Notes under the pieces: model-generated
Database searches by the model: none
Seen by the model: only the letters and a program-made list of their open reading frames with translations
Told to the model about the DNA's origin: nothing
NCBI GenBank assembly: GCA_023381515.1
Contig: JAMCQI010000099.1
Coordinates: forward strand, 13,893-77,892
Reading direction: 5' to 3'
DNA from: Chloroflexota bacterium
Lineage (GTDB): Bacteria > Chloroflexota > Anaerolineae > UBA4142
Length of the DNA: 64,000 bases
Part shown: in pieces, positions 23,837 to 33,019 of the stretch
Layout: the number at the start of each line of letters is the position of its first letter
Position numbering within the stretch: the stretch's first letter is position 1
Translations under genes and position numbers: made by a program

Positions 23837-23886
23837 CGTTTCCCCCTTTGCGTTGGGACCCGCGTCCGTGTGGTTGGAGCAATCGC

Positions 23887-25740
23887 CTAGCGCTTGATCC
23901 AGACGGGGTCGGTGTCATTAAAGGAACTGGGGCTGAGGGCATGCGCCCCGCTGCCGTCGGCATTGATGATCCAGATCTGCCAGATGCTCCTGCTATTCAG
24001 AATAGCACTGTAAACAATGTATTTCCCATCCGGAGACCAGGAGGGATGGCGGTTAAAAGCCCACTCGCCCGCCGCCATGTCCGAGGGGGACCAGGTCAGT
24101 CGCTTGCGGGTTTGGGTCTTGACGTCATAGACCCAGATCTCGCTGTTTACCGAAGCATTGGAGACGAAGGCAATTTTGGATCCATCGGGCGACCAGGCAG
24201 GGTCGTAGACTCCCTGGCCTGTCATCGCGCGTTCCTCCTGGATCATGGGGCTAAAGATCCCTTTCGCCACGTCGTAAACGACGATCTCCCACTTGTTGCG
24301 GTCATCCTTCGCCAGGTCCAGATGATATTGCCAGTCCGGTGAGTAGAGGTCGTGGACCTCGGCCACCCGGTAGTAATCGGTCCCGGTCAGCTTGCCCACC
24401 ACCGTCCCACTGGGCTCCATCATCCACACCTCCGCCCGCCCTCCGTCGCGATCCGTCGTATAGGCAATTCGTCCGACCAGTCCGGAGTCCGGGGGGATCG
24501 GCGTTTTGGGAAACACGAGCAGCGAAATTTCGGTGGGCCGCGGCAGCGGCGTGGGCGCGGGAGTGAGTTGGGTCACCGCGATAAATCCAGGAGTCGCCGT
24601 CGCGGTAACCAAGTTCGGCGGTGTGGGAGTGAAGGTTCCCGTCGTCGCCGCCACGGCGGTCGCATACGCGGACCGAGCGACGAGGGTCGCCGGGTTTTTT
24701 GCGGTGGGGACGCTCGTGACGACCACGACTCCGGACGCGCCGGGCGTCGCCGTCACGACGGACCGCGGAAAGGGCGTGGACGTCCCATGCAGGCGCGCCT
24801 GCTCGGTTTGCTGCACGACCCGCGTCGCCGCCGCGAACAGATTCGCCGGAGTTGGCGCCGCCGTGATGACGACAAAGGACGCCGGAACGACGACGACGTA
24901 GAGCGCCGGTTCGCCGATCCCTGGGCCCGCCTCCCAAGTGAAAAGATTATCCGTCGACTCAGCGGGGCCCTCGAGCCGGAAGGTCACGATCCCCTGGTCC
25001 AATTGGCTTTCGAGCACCTTGATCTGGCTCGCATTCAGAACAAAGCGATTGATCTTACCCGCTGCCAGATTTCCCACCGAGATGGGCGGCGTCAGGGAAG
25101 CCAGCGCGGTCGCTCGACTGACCGTGTCAAACGTCGCCTGGCCCCAACCAGAGTCAGAGCCGGAGGGGATGAGGTCGATTTTCCACTGTCCGGCGCTGCC
25201 GAGGTTCTGGGCGTTGCGACCCGTTACCTCCAGCGCAGCATACAATATCTTGGAGCCGGGCGCTAGCCTCCTCAGATCAAACTGCACCACGCTGGCGAGT
25301 GTCTGGCCCTGAAACGACCCACTGTGCAAGTTGCGATCGCGCCAGTGCCCTCCCAGTTCCTTGCTGCCCAGCCAGCCCGTTCGTTCCGGATTCGGCGAAA
25401 AGACCACGAGGGTGGCATTCGCAGGAGGGGTGGGAATGACCAAGGGTTCCGTCGCCGCCGCGGTAGCTGTGACGGCGGGCGTCCTCGAGGGCGACCGCGT
25501 TGGTATCGGGGAACGCAGGCTCGAAACATTCTGCGGGGCCCGCGTCGCGGAAGGGACGGCTGCGGCAATGGGCGTGCTCGTCGGGAGAGTGGGGGACGAA
25601 TAGGCAACCACAAAGACGATCGCGAGGACGCCGACGACCGCCCAGAGCACCTGCTCCAGCAGCGTCATCTCCGCCACTCGGTCCCTGAACCGCTTCCAAA
25701 CGCTCACAGAAGGTCGGCGCTCAGGAGACGGGCTGCTCAC
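23887..25740 (-). CDS. membrane-anchored DNRLRE plus beta-propeller protein A
   Basis: The 617-residue protein has a short cytosolic N-terminus, one transmembrane helix (about 28-48), a Ser/Thr/Pro-rich extracellular linker, a DNRLRE-type beta-sandwich (about 105-285; HWRDRNLHSGSFQGQTLASV, then VVQFDLRRLAPGSKILYAALEVTG), another Thr/Pro-rich stretch and a C-terminal half-propeller of PD40-type repeats (DPAWSPDGSKIAFVSN, HPSWSPDGKYIVYS). It resembles a surface stalk or adhesin. The GTG start overlaps the upstream DUF4012 stop (GTGA) and follows AAGGAG. Its closest relative is the protein encoded at 29519-31333. Confidence 0.85.
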   Translation of the reverse strand: MSSPSPERRPSVSVWKRFRDRVAEMTLLEQVLWAVVGVLAIVFVVAYSSPTLPTSTPIAAAVPSATRAPQNVSSLRSPIPTRSPSRTPAVTATAAATEPLVIPTPPANATLVVFSPNPERTGWLGSKELGGHWRDRNLHSGSFQGQTLASVVQFDLRRLAPGSKILYAALEVTGRNAQNLGSAGQWKIDLIPSGSDSGWGQATFDTVSRATALASLTPPISVGNLAAGKINRFVLNASQIKVLESQLDQGIVTFRLEGPAESTDNLFTWEAGPGIGEPALYVVVVPASFVVITAAPTPANLFAAATRVVQQTEQARLHGTSTPFPRSVVTATPGASGVVVVTSVPTAKNPATLVARSAYATAVAATTGTFTPTPPNLVTATATPGFIAVTQLTPAPTPLPRPTEISLLVFPKTPIPPDSGLVGRIAYTTDRDGGRAEVWMMEPSGTVVGKLTGTDYYRVAEVHDLYSPDWQYHLDLAKDDRNKWEIVVYDVAKGIFSPMIQEERAMTGQGVYDPAWSPDGSKIAFVSNASVNSEIWVYDVKTQTRKRLTWSPSDMAAGEWAFNRHPSWSPDGKYIVYSAILNSRSIWQIWIINADGSGAHALSPSSFNDTDPVWIKR

Positions 25741-27842
25741 GCTGCTCCTTCCTCACTTCCCGGTGGTTTTCCGAACGAACAGCTATCGTTCAAGGCAGGG
25801 CCATCTCGCCGTCTCCTCCTTTGCCAACCATATACAAATGGCATGAGCGCGAGGACCGCAATGGCTCCAATTGGTACGTGCGCGTCGGCGGGCCAGGAAG
25901 GCTGTGCGAATGTCAGAGAAATCTCTCGGTCGCGGTCAAGGGTGATGGAGTACTCCAGCGCCGAGTCGGAGATGCTCACGGGGGCCGGGCTGGACGTTTG
26001 CACCTTCCAACCCGCCGGTAGAGACACGCGAACCGTTACCGAGATTGTCGGCGCACCGGGTTGTCGCTCGAGATGCAAGGTGTATGATTTTCCCGCACCG
26101 GCTACACTTGGGACATCATACACGAAGCGGACTTGGTGGGCCTCCGCGCGCGGGAGGACAAGATAGCCTCCAAAAACAACTCTCTGCAGTTCCGAGCTCG
26201 TCGTCGCGTTGGCGACACCCGTGGCCGAACGCAGAATGGCCTCCGAGGGCGCCAGGACTCGGAGATAGTCCCAGTAGCACCCCTGTTGCGATTCGGCATA
26301 GCTGGAAAAGTACAGGGGCTGGTGAACACAGAAGCCATCGCTGGCCGCGCTGCGATTCGTGTAGGTGATGGTGGTCGTCGCCCGGATATCTCCTGTCGGT
26401 TGGATATCCACCGCATAATCGATCTGTCGGCCGACGCTCACGTCGACTTTGTTGAACCCCACATTCGAGTCGACGAGCATCAAGGCATCGCCGGTTCCTT
26501 CATACAGGGAGGCCTCCGGCGGGAAAACCTCCCGCGGCACACGACTGTCGCCCTCGATATAAACCAGCATGTCCTTGGTCAACACGGCATTGGCGAGAGC
26601 GGGCGCCAGTTTGGCGGGATCGCAGCTTCCAGAGAGGATGCGGTCCATCGCACTCTTGAGCACTTCGCCGGCGTAATCCTTGCGGTGCGACCACCAATAC
26701 TCATCGATCTGTCCTCCGACCGGAGGCATCGTGGCGTTAGCCTGTATTCTCTTCATGACACTCGCCGCATCGACGGGAGTCTGGTCGCCGGGTAATGTCA
26801 GCGGGCCAACGGCCTCTACAAGTCCCGGGAGAGCTCTCAAGTCGACCGCGATCAGGCCGTCGGCGGTAATCCCCCGGTCTAGGGCGTAGAGCTGAATCAG
26901 TTGGCGCGCCGAAGTCGGCACGTCGGGTGACCAATTCGCATCCCGGAACAGCCACTGCCAAGCGTACATGTATTTGTACAGCGGATCCGGTGCACTCGGA
27001 TGTCGCTTGGTCTCGTCATAGATGGCAAAGCTATCTTCATAGTTCCCAACCGTGATCTGCCCACGGTCGACGCGGACAAGGGCCACACCGCTGACGAATC
27101 CGCCCGTAGCACGCAGCTCATCGCTGTTTTCGGCGATGAGGAGAAAGGTCCGGGGCCGGTCGGTTCCAAGAAGCGCGGGGCCGCTTGCGAGAAGGTCAAC
27201 GCTCGACTTCCACGTCGGATACCAACGATCCAGCTGCTCCACAAGCGTACGCAGTGACGGAGAGAGGCTCGCCGCGTCGATTCTTTGCCGGGTCTGAGCT
27301 AGGTCCGCCAGCCGGTTTTGCACACGCTCTGCCAAGGGTGCAGCCGCCTGAAGGGATCCCAGCAAACCTGCCGTGGAAAAGGCATTGTTCGACCCGCTCA
27401 CGGCCATACCGGCTGTGATGGAACTACCGATCGTCGTCGTGTCTTGGGCCGCGGCGACCGTCTCGTCCGCCAACTCCAGCAGGGTGGGCGCGTTTCTTAG
27501 GTCGCCGCCGTAGCGGGGCAACCACCCGAGCAACGGAAGCGCATTCGCAAATGGCCCGACGGCGGCCCGGAAGTCAGCATAGTCGCGAAACGTGGTTGCG
27601 AAGGCGCTTTCCCACCCTCCGGGCTGAGATGTCACAAGACCCTTGGCGCCGAGCGTTTGGAGAGCCCGAGCGTCGTCTTGCAATCGATAGGCGGCCACAG
27701 CCACCCGGACTGTGACTAGCGCGACGCCGAGGAGGAGGAGCAAAGCATTGACTCCAACCGCGAGAAGGACGCGCCGCTTGCGCAGCCTCGCCTCAGCGTT
27801 GTTTTTGGATTCAGCCATGCCTTGTCGCACTTTGGGAATCAC
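25737..27842 (-). CDS. DUF4012 membrane-anchored protein B
   Basis: A 701-residue paralogue of the DUF4012 protein at 19803-21761, with the same layout: an N-terminal transmembrane helix (about 25-48), the core motifs RPRTFLLIAENSDELRATGG and WLFRDANWSPDVPTSARQL, the Cys pair (FCVHQPL...QQGCYWDYLRV), and a C-terminal hydrophobic helix followed by a basic tail. The frame begins with a GTG at 27842; the ATG at 27818 (MAESKNNAEARLRKRR) is an alternative start. It is translationally coupled to the DNRLRE gene downstream and lies 10 bases after the ParA-TPR gene. Its function is unknown. Confidence 0.85.
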   Translation of the reverse strand: MIPKVRQGMAESKNNAEARLRKRRVLLAVGVNALLLLLGVALVTVRVAVAAYRLQDDARALQTLGAKGLVTSQPGGWESAFATTFRDYADFRAAVGPFANALPLLGWLPRYGGDLRNAPTLLELADETVAAAQDTTTIGSSITAGMAVSGSNNAFSTAGLLGSLQAAAPLAERVQNRLADLAQTRQRIDAASLSPSLRTLVEQLDRWYPTWKSSVDLLASGPALLGTDRPRTFLLIAENSDELRATGGFVSGVALVRVDRGQITVGNYEDSFAIYDETKRHPSAPDPLYKYMYAWQWLFRDANWSPDVPTSARQLIQLYALDRGITADGLIAVDLRALPGLVEAVGPLTLPGDQTPVDAASVMKRIQANATMPPVGGQIDEYWWSHRKDYAGEVLKSAMDRILSGSCDPAKLAPALANAVLTKDMLVYIEGDSRVPREVFPPEASLYEGTGDALMLVDSNVGFNKVDVSVGRQIDYAVDIQPTGDIRATTTITYTNRSAASDGFCVHQPLYFSSYAESQQGCYWDYLRVLAPSEAILRSATGVANATTSSELQRVVFGGYLVLPRAEAHQVRFVYDVPSVAGAGKSYTLHLERQPGAPTISVTVRVSLPAGWKVQTSSPAPVSISDSALEYSITLDRDREISLTFAQPSWPADAHVPIGAIAVLALMPFVYGWQRRRRRDGPALNDSCSFGKPPGSEEGAA

Positions 27843-27852
27843 ATTTCATCTA

Positions 27853-29493
27853 CTAGCCAAAACGCAACTGGCCGGTCAAGACCAAGGCTGCAACGACGAC
27901 AACGATGAGGATGAGAAGAAGCAGGAACAACCGCAGCCACAAGAGGATTCGAGGCATTCCAGGCTCTTGCGGATTATCGAGAAAGTGGTACAACTCGCGG
28001 GCCGGTGCATTGGCCGGGTTGATCTCAAGGGCCTTCTTGACATAGCCGAATGCCGTCTGGAAATCGGTCGTGGATCGCGCGAGACTCAGCCAAGCGAGAT
28101 CGTTCTGAGGATCCATCTCGCTGGCCTCCTGGAAAAGGGCGCGCGCCTTTTCGGCGTTCCCGTTTCTCGCCTCGTTCACTCCGCGTTCGACCAGTTGCAT
28201 GGCGGCTTTTTTCACCCGCTCGCGCGCAGCTTGGAGTTCACCTTGGGCCTGCTCGTTGCCTGGATTGACTTCCAAGCATCTCTGCAGGTAGCCAATCGCT
28301 TCCTCCGGACTGAGACTCGTCCGACCTCGTCCCAGCCAGGCCTCTTCCGACCGAGGATCTAGCTCTGTGATTCGCGCGTAGATCTTGGCCGCCATCCCAC
28401 ATTGACCGATCGTTTCCAAATAGTGCGCTGATGTAATCAAAGCATGGATGCCGGTGACCGCTGTCAACGCGGCCGAGTCCGCCACTGTTTTGCTCAGACT
28501 GGCCTGAGCCGATGCATTCTCCGGCTCTAACCGCACGGCCTGTCCAAAACAGCGCACCTTTTCGTCCCAATCGACCGCGCATTCGCCGCGATTCATCCAC
28601 GCTCCGGCAAGCTGTGGGTTCAATTCGGTCGCGCGGCAATAGTCGGCGTAGGCCGTCGCCAGATCATGCTGCTCGGCTGCGCGGTCACCGTGGACGAGAG
28701 TGAGGTAAACCTCGTTGGCCGGCGCCGCCTTCAGTCCCTCTTCAACTTCGCGCGCGAGATTTCGATACTCATCGGCCGAAGTCGAATCCGGCGCATAGCG
28801 CAAGATACTCTGGCTGTCGGCGGAAGCGTCTCTCAGGCACACACTAAAGCGGATGGAGGTCGCGAAGAACGGGACCTTGGATCCGTACATCTGCTGTGCC
28901 GTGCTCATGATCTTGCGTGCATGGCGCGTGCGGGTATCGAGCATGTTGAAAAAGGCGCCGACGATTCTAAGATTCGGGCAAGTCTCTCTCACCCGCGTGA
29001 TCAAGGACAAGAACCACGTAAAGGCCTGAAAGGTCAAATGATCCGCCGTCAGGGGGATGAGAACCTCGTTCGCGGCGGTCAAGGCATTCCCGGTAAGAAT
29101 CCCCGCGTTCGCCGGGCAGTCGATTAGAATGTAATCGTACGAGTCACGGATCGGCTCCAGGACCGACCGCAGAGCACGGACCTGGGCAGCTCCGTCGTCC
29201 GCACCATCTGCAAAGCGACCCAACTGACGGTTCGCGGGCACCAGATCGATCCCCTCCACGCTCGACTGGATCAGCGAGGAGAGCGGTGTCCCTTCGCGTG
29301 ACAAGGCATTGTAGATGGTTTTCGTTTGCAGACTCGGGTCGAGGCCCAGCGACAGGGTCAGGGAGGCCTGGGGATCGAGGTCGACGGCCAACACGCGGCG
29401 CCCTCGTTCTACGAGACACGCGCCCAGGTTCACCGCGGTCGTCGTCTTGCCTACTCCCCCCTTGACATTCGCGATGGCTACAACTCGGCCCAT
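27853..29493 (-). CDS. ParA/MinD-like ATPase fused to TPR repeats and a TM helix
   Basis: The 546-residue protein has an N-terminal ParA-type deviant-Walker ATPase (about 1-245) with NVKGGVGKTTTAVNLGACL, VDLDPQASLTLSL and YDYILIDCPANAG, then TPR-like helical repeats (about 255-505; e.g. AWMNRGECAVDW, AWLGRGRTSLSPEEAIGYL, AWLSLARSTTDF), and a C-terminal transmembrane helix (about 515-538, RLFLLLLILIVVVVAALVL). ParA proteins position cargo using ATP-dependent dimers, and TPRs bind partners. The ATG at 29493 opens MGRVVAIANVKGG; its ribosome binding site is weak. The location, between envelope genes and beside a BY-kinase, argues for a role in localising a surface machine rather than chromosome segregation (inference). 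Confidence 0.85.
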   Translation of the reverse strand: MGRVVAIANVKGGVGKTTTAVNLGACLVERGRRVLAVDLDPQASLTLSLGLDPSLQTKTIYNALSREGTPLSSLIQSSVEGIDLVPANRQLGRFADGADDGAAQVRALRSVLEPIRDSYDYILIDCPANAGILTGNALTAANEVLIPLTADHLTFQAFTWFLSLITRVRETCPNLRIVGAFFNMLDTRTRHARKIMSTAQQMYGSKVPFFATSIRFSVCLRDASADSQSILRYAPDSTSADEYRNLAREVEEGLKAAPANEVYLTLVHGDRAAEQHDLATAYADYCRATELNPQLAGAWMNRGECAVDWDEKVRCFGQAVRLEPENASAQASLSKTVADSAALTAVTGIHALITSAHYLETIGQCGMAAKIYARITELDPRSEEAWLGRGRTSLSPEEAIGYLQRCLEVNPGNEQAQGELQAARERVKKAAMQLVERGVNEARNGNAEKARALFQEASEMDPQNDLAWLSLARSTTDFQTAFGYVKKALEINPANAPARELYHFLDNPQEPGMPRILLWLRLFLLLLILIVVVVAALVLTGQLRFG

Positions 29494-29518
29494 GACCAAC
29501 GATCTTTCGGCGGGAGAT

Positions 29519-31333
29519 TCATCTCTTCATCCAAACGGGATCCCAGTCGCTGTACGGACTGGGGCTGAGACAGCGTTGACCACTGCCGTCCGCGTTCATG
29601 ATCCAAATCTGCCAGCGAGTGATGGTGCCCCGGTTGGTGTCAAAGACAATCTGTGACCCATCCGGCGACCAGGAGGGGTGCTTGTTCGAAGCCCAGTCGC
29701 CATTCTGGTCCTTGGCCGTTTCTGTCAGACGGGTCGTCTTCTTCGTCTTCATATCATAAACATAGATCTCGCTATTGCCGGTTCTTTCAGAGACAAACGC
29801 GACCTTGTCGCCAGCCGGCGACCATGCCTCATGGTAGACTCCAATCCCCGGAGCGCGCCTATCCTCCTTGATGAGCGGACTGTACGTACCTTGAGCAACA
29901 TTGAAAAGCAGGATTTCCCACTTGCCGTTTTCGTCCTTGTCCACGTCCAGATGGAAAGCATTGTCCGGAGAGAAGAGATCGTGCATGGCGGCAATCTGAT
30001 AGTACTGCCGGCCGTTGAATTTGCCAACCGCCGCCCCGTTAGGATTCATCACCCAGTACTGCGGATCCGGACCCTCGCGATCGGTGACGAAGGCAATGTT
30101 GCCGATGAGTCCGCTGTCCGACGGAAGAGGAGTCTTGGCATATTCCAGCACGGACACCTCGGTCGGCGTCGCGGTGATTGGAATCGGAGTTAACTCTCGC
30201 AGCCCGACATAGGAAACCGTCGGGGTTCCCGTCGGGGTCGGCGTAGCGGTCACCGGCGCGAGGGTCGCCACTATCCAATTGGGCGGGGTTGGAGTAAAGG
30301 TTCCCGTCGTGACGGCGACCGCGGTGGCGTACTCGGCATTCGCCGTCGCCGTGGCGGGGCTAGCGGGAGTCGGTGTAGGCGTGACATAGACGTCCGGCGC
30401 CACCGTCGCAAAACGCCGTGACAAAGGCGTCGGAGTTCCGTTCAAACTCGCCATCTCCGTCGAGCGAGCGACATTGGCGGCCGCCGTCATGACATTCGCC
30501 GGTGTGGGCGTGTTCGTGATGAACTCGAATTGTCCCGGGATGACCATCATCCACAGCACCGGCCGTGCGCCGACCTGGGGGTCGCGATCACCGGCGTCCC
30601 AGGTGAACAGGCTTTGGTCCGGGCCGCTTGGGCCGTCGAGGCGAAAGGTGATTCGCCCCGATGTATCCACGGCCTGCATGAGTTGAGTCAATTGGTCAGC
30701 GGAGAAAACAAAGTGGTTGACTTGGGCCTCTGTTAGGTCGGCTGGGGCCAGAGGCCTCCCGACGATGCCCCGGTCAGCCGCGTTTCGATAGTCGCTGCTC
30801 GGATGTCCCGCCCAGGCTGAAGTCAGATCCGGAGGCAAGAGCTTCAATGTCCAGGAGCCGCCGGACCCGAGATTGCTCCCGCTCAAGCCGGTCAATTGCA
30901 CATCGGCGGAGAGGATCCTGGATCCGGGAGCCAAGGGCGCCAAATCGAAATAGAGCAGCGACTGAAACGTCTGTCCTTGGAAAAAGCCGGCATGCAGATT
31001 GCGGTCCCCCCAGTGCGGATTCGCGTCGCCACTGACGATCCAACCGCTCCTGGGGAGATCCGCTTGGATGGTCAAGACCTGAGCTCCCGGTGCAAGAGTC
31101 GGCGTCGGCAGGCTGGGCTGCGACCGGACGGCAGCGCTTGGCGAGAGCGACGTCGCGGTTGGAGTACGGGTCGCCGTCGGCAGTGTCGGCCGCAGGGCTA
31201 TCGGGGTCGCCGTCGGGACATAGGCTCCGAAAAAGGTTGGAACGAAATACAAAAAGAGCGCAAAAGCAATGACGCTCGCGAGAATCCAGAGGAGCACCTC
31301 CAGATTCGGGAGGCGTTCAAGAAATCGGTCCAA
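29519..31333 (-). CDS. membrane-anchored DNRLRE plus beta-propeller protein B
   Basis: The 604-residue paralogue of the DNRLRE protein at 23887-25740 has a transmembrane helix (about 13-32), a Thr/Pro-rich linker, a DNRLRE-like sandwich (about 90-280; HWGDRNLHAGFFQGQTFQSL), Thr/Pro-rich spacers (VTPTPTPASPATATANAEY), and C-terminal PD40 repeats (EAWSPAGDKVAFVSERTG, HPSWSPDGSQIVFDTN). The TTG start follows GGAG by six bases. The pair of DNRLRE genes alternates with the pair of DUF4012 genes, suggesting duplication of a two-gene unit. Confidence 0.85.
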   Translation of the reverse strand: MDRFLERLPNLEVLLWILASVIAFALFLYFVPTFFGAYVPTATPIALRPTLPTATRTPTATSLSPSAAVRSQPSLPTPTLAPGAQVLTIQADLPRSGWIVSGDANPHWGDRNLHAGFFQGQTFQSLLYFDLAPLAPGSRILSADVQLTGLSGSNLGSGGSWTLKLLPPDLTSAWAGHPSSDYRNAADRGIVGRPLAPADLTEAQVNHFVFSADQLTQLMQAVDTSGRITFRLDGPSGPDQSLFTWDAGDRDPQVGARPVLWMMVIPGQFEFITNTPTPANVMTAAANVARSTEMASLNGTPTPLSRRFATVAPDVYVTPTPTPASPATATANAEYATAVAVTTGTFTPTPPNWIVATLAPVTATPTPTGTPTVSYVGLRELTPIPITATPTEVSVLEYAKTPLPSDSGLIGNIAFVTDREGPDPQYWVMNPNGAAVGKFNGRQYYQIAAMHDLFSPDNAFHLDVDKDENGKWEILLFNVAQGTYSPLIKEDRRAPGIGVYHEAWSPAGDKVAFVSERTGNSEIYVYDMKTKKTTRLTETAKDQNGDWASNKHPSWSPDGSQIVFDTNRGTITRWQIWIMNADGSGQRCLSPSPYSDWDPVWMKR

Positions 31334-31378
31334 AGGATCTCCAACACAAGAAGTTTATCCGCGCCATGAGACTGGAAT

Positions 31379-33019
31379 TCAATTCACTGGGACGGAGGGC
31401 TGCTTTTCATGCGGCTCATGTCCATTGCGCCCCGACCCGCCGTCGCGAGACGAATAGTAACCATGATAGCCCGAGTGATTGTAATAGCCCCGCGCGCGGC
31501 CGAGGTTGACCTTATTCAGGACCACACCGGATAATTTCGCACCCGTCTGCCGAAGCACTTCGACGGTGTGGCGACCTGCTTCGGTGCGCGTATGGCCCGC
31601 GTCGACCACAAGGACCACGCCCGAACATCGCGAACCGAGAATACAGGCATCGGCAACCGCCAACACCGGAGGGGAATCGAGGATCAGAATATCACACTGA
31701 GCGCGCAGGCTGGCGAGAATCTCGGTCATGCGATGCGAATCGAGGATCTCCGCCGGATTTGGGGGTAACGGCCCGCTGGTAATAACGCGAAGGTCCTCGA
31801 CGGCGGTTGCCTGGCAAATACTCTCAAGCGATGGGGCGTCGCCAAGGAAAAGACTGGTGACGCCAATCTGGTTCGGAAGGCCGAAGAACCGATCGACACT
31901 TGGCCGACGCAGGTCCGCGTCCATCAGGATTACTCGCCGCCCGGCCTGCGCGAAAATCACAGCCAGGTTTGCGGAAGTAATCGTCTTGCCCTCGCCGGGA
32001 CTGCCGCTTGTCACAAGCAGCGCGCCGGACGGATTCTCTATCCCGGTGAATTGCAGATTCGTCCGAAGCACGCGATAGGCTTCCGAAATCGGCGAGCGGG
32101 GATGCTTGAGGGTGATCAAGTGGTCGGTCGGCGCATGGATCCCGCCGATCCTGGAAATGGTCCCCAGCGCTGTTAGGCTCAGGGCGCGCTGGGTGTCCTC
32201 CGGGCCCTTGAGCGTGTCGTCGAGATACTCGAGCAGCAAGATGGCGCCACCCGCCAGTACCAAGCCAGCCAGCGCTGCGAAAAGGACGTTCTGCGGAATG
32301 TTCGGGCTCGCCGGGGAGGTCGGCAAGAGAGCGGGCGCAAGCACGGTCACAAAAAGGTTCGACCCGCTGTTCAGGAGCGCGGAGAGGCTGGCGTAGTTCT
32401 TTTGCCAATCGGTAATCTTGGTTTGCAGTGCCGAGATGCGCGTGTTGAGATCGTTCAACTTGACCGGATCGTTCTCGAGCGCCGCCTGGTTCGTCAGCGC
32501 GGCTAACGTGTTCTGTGTGGATTCAATCTGCAGTTTGATCTTCGCGAGCTGGGATGTGATAAATGTCTGCTGTTCCTCGGCTTGTTTCTGCTGGGAGCTA
32601 ACCGGCCCCTGCAGTATCAGCTGGTGGGCGGTCTCGTTGGCAATCTTCTGCGCCGACGCGGGGTCGTCGGCCATTGCGCTGATCATGACTAGTTGGTTGC
32701 CGCTCGAGGACGCCTTGATTTGAAAGAACAGGCTCTGCCACGAGTCCGGCCATCCTATGGCCTCGGCCGTCGCCTTGAGGATCGGAGGTTGAGTAGCCAG
32801 TAACACATAAGCCTGTGCTAAATTTGCCGCGCTTTGCACGTCGGTGTTTCCCGCCGTCGGGTTGTCTAGGATGCGCCCGACCAGCACCGTTGTGTCCGCC
32901 CGGTAGGTCGGCGGCAGCGCCCGGCTATACAAGTAGCTCGACCCGGCGGCGATGAGCGTCGTGAGCACAATCAGCCACCACCATTTCAGAACCAGTCCCA
33001 CATACTGTCTTAGTTCCAC
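31379..33019 (-). CDS. Wzz/BY-kinase polysaccharide co-polymerase and tyrosine autokinase
   Basis: The 546-residue protein combines an N-terminal Wzz chain-length domain (TM about 12-30, coiled coil about 150-215, second TM about 235-258) with a C-terminal bacterial tyrosine kinase (about 300-515). Kinase motifs are Walker A SGSPGEGKTITSANLAV, Walker A' VILMDADLRRPSV and Walker B DILILDSPPVLAVAD. A Tyr cluster follows (GYYNHSGYHGYYSSRDG, five Tyr), the usual autophosphorylation tail. It regulates polymer length and export at the inner membrane. The GTG start follows GAGGT and overlaps the Wzy-like stop by 10 bases. Confidence 0.93.
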   Translation of the reverse strand: MELRQYVGLVLKWWWLIVLTTLIAAGSSYLYSRALPPTYRADTTVLVGRILDNPTAGNTDVQSAANLAQAYVLLATQPPILKATAEAIGWPDSWQSLFFQIKASSSGNQLVMISAMADDPASAQKIANETAHQLILQGPVSSQQKQAEEQQTFITSQLAKIKLQIESTQNTLAALTNQAALENDPVKLNDLNTRISALQTKITDWQKNYASLSALLNSGSNLFVTVLAPALLPTSPASPNIPQNVLFAALAGLVLAGGAILLLEYLDDTLKGPEDTQRALSLTALGTISRIGGIHAPTDHLITLKHPRSPISEAYRVLRTNLQFTGIENPSGALLVTSGSPGEGKTITSANLAVIFAQAGRRVILMDADLRRPSVDRFFGLPNQIGVTSLFLGDAPSLESICQATAVEDLRVITSGPLPPNPAEILDSHRMTEILASLRAQCDILILDSPPVLAVADACILGSRCSGVVLVVDAGHTRTEAGRHTVEVLRQTGAKLSGVVLNKVNLGRARGYYNHSGYHGYYSSRDGGSGRNGHEPHEKQPSVPVN

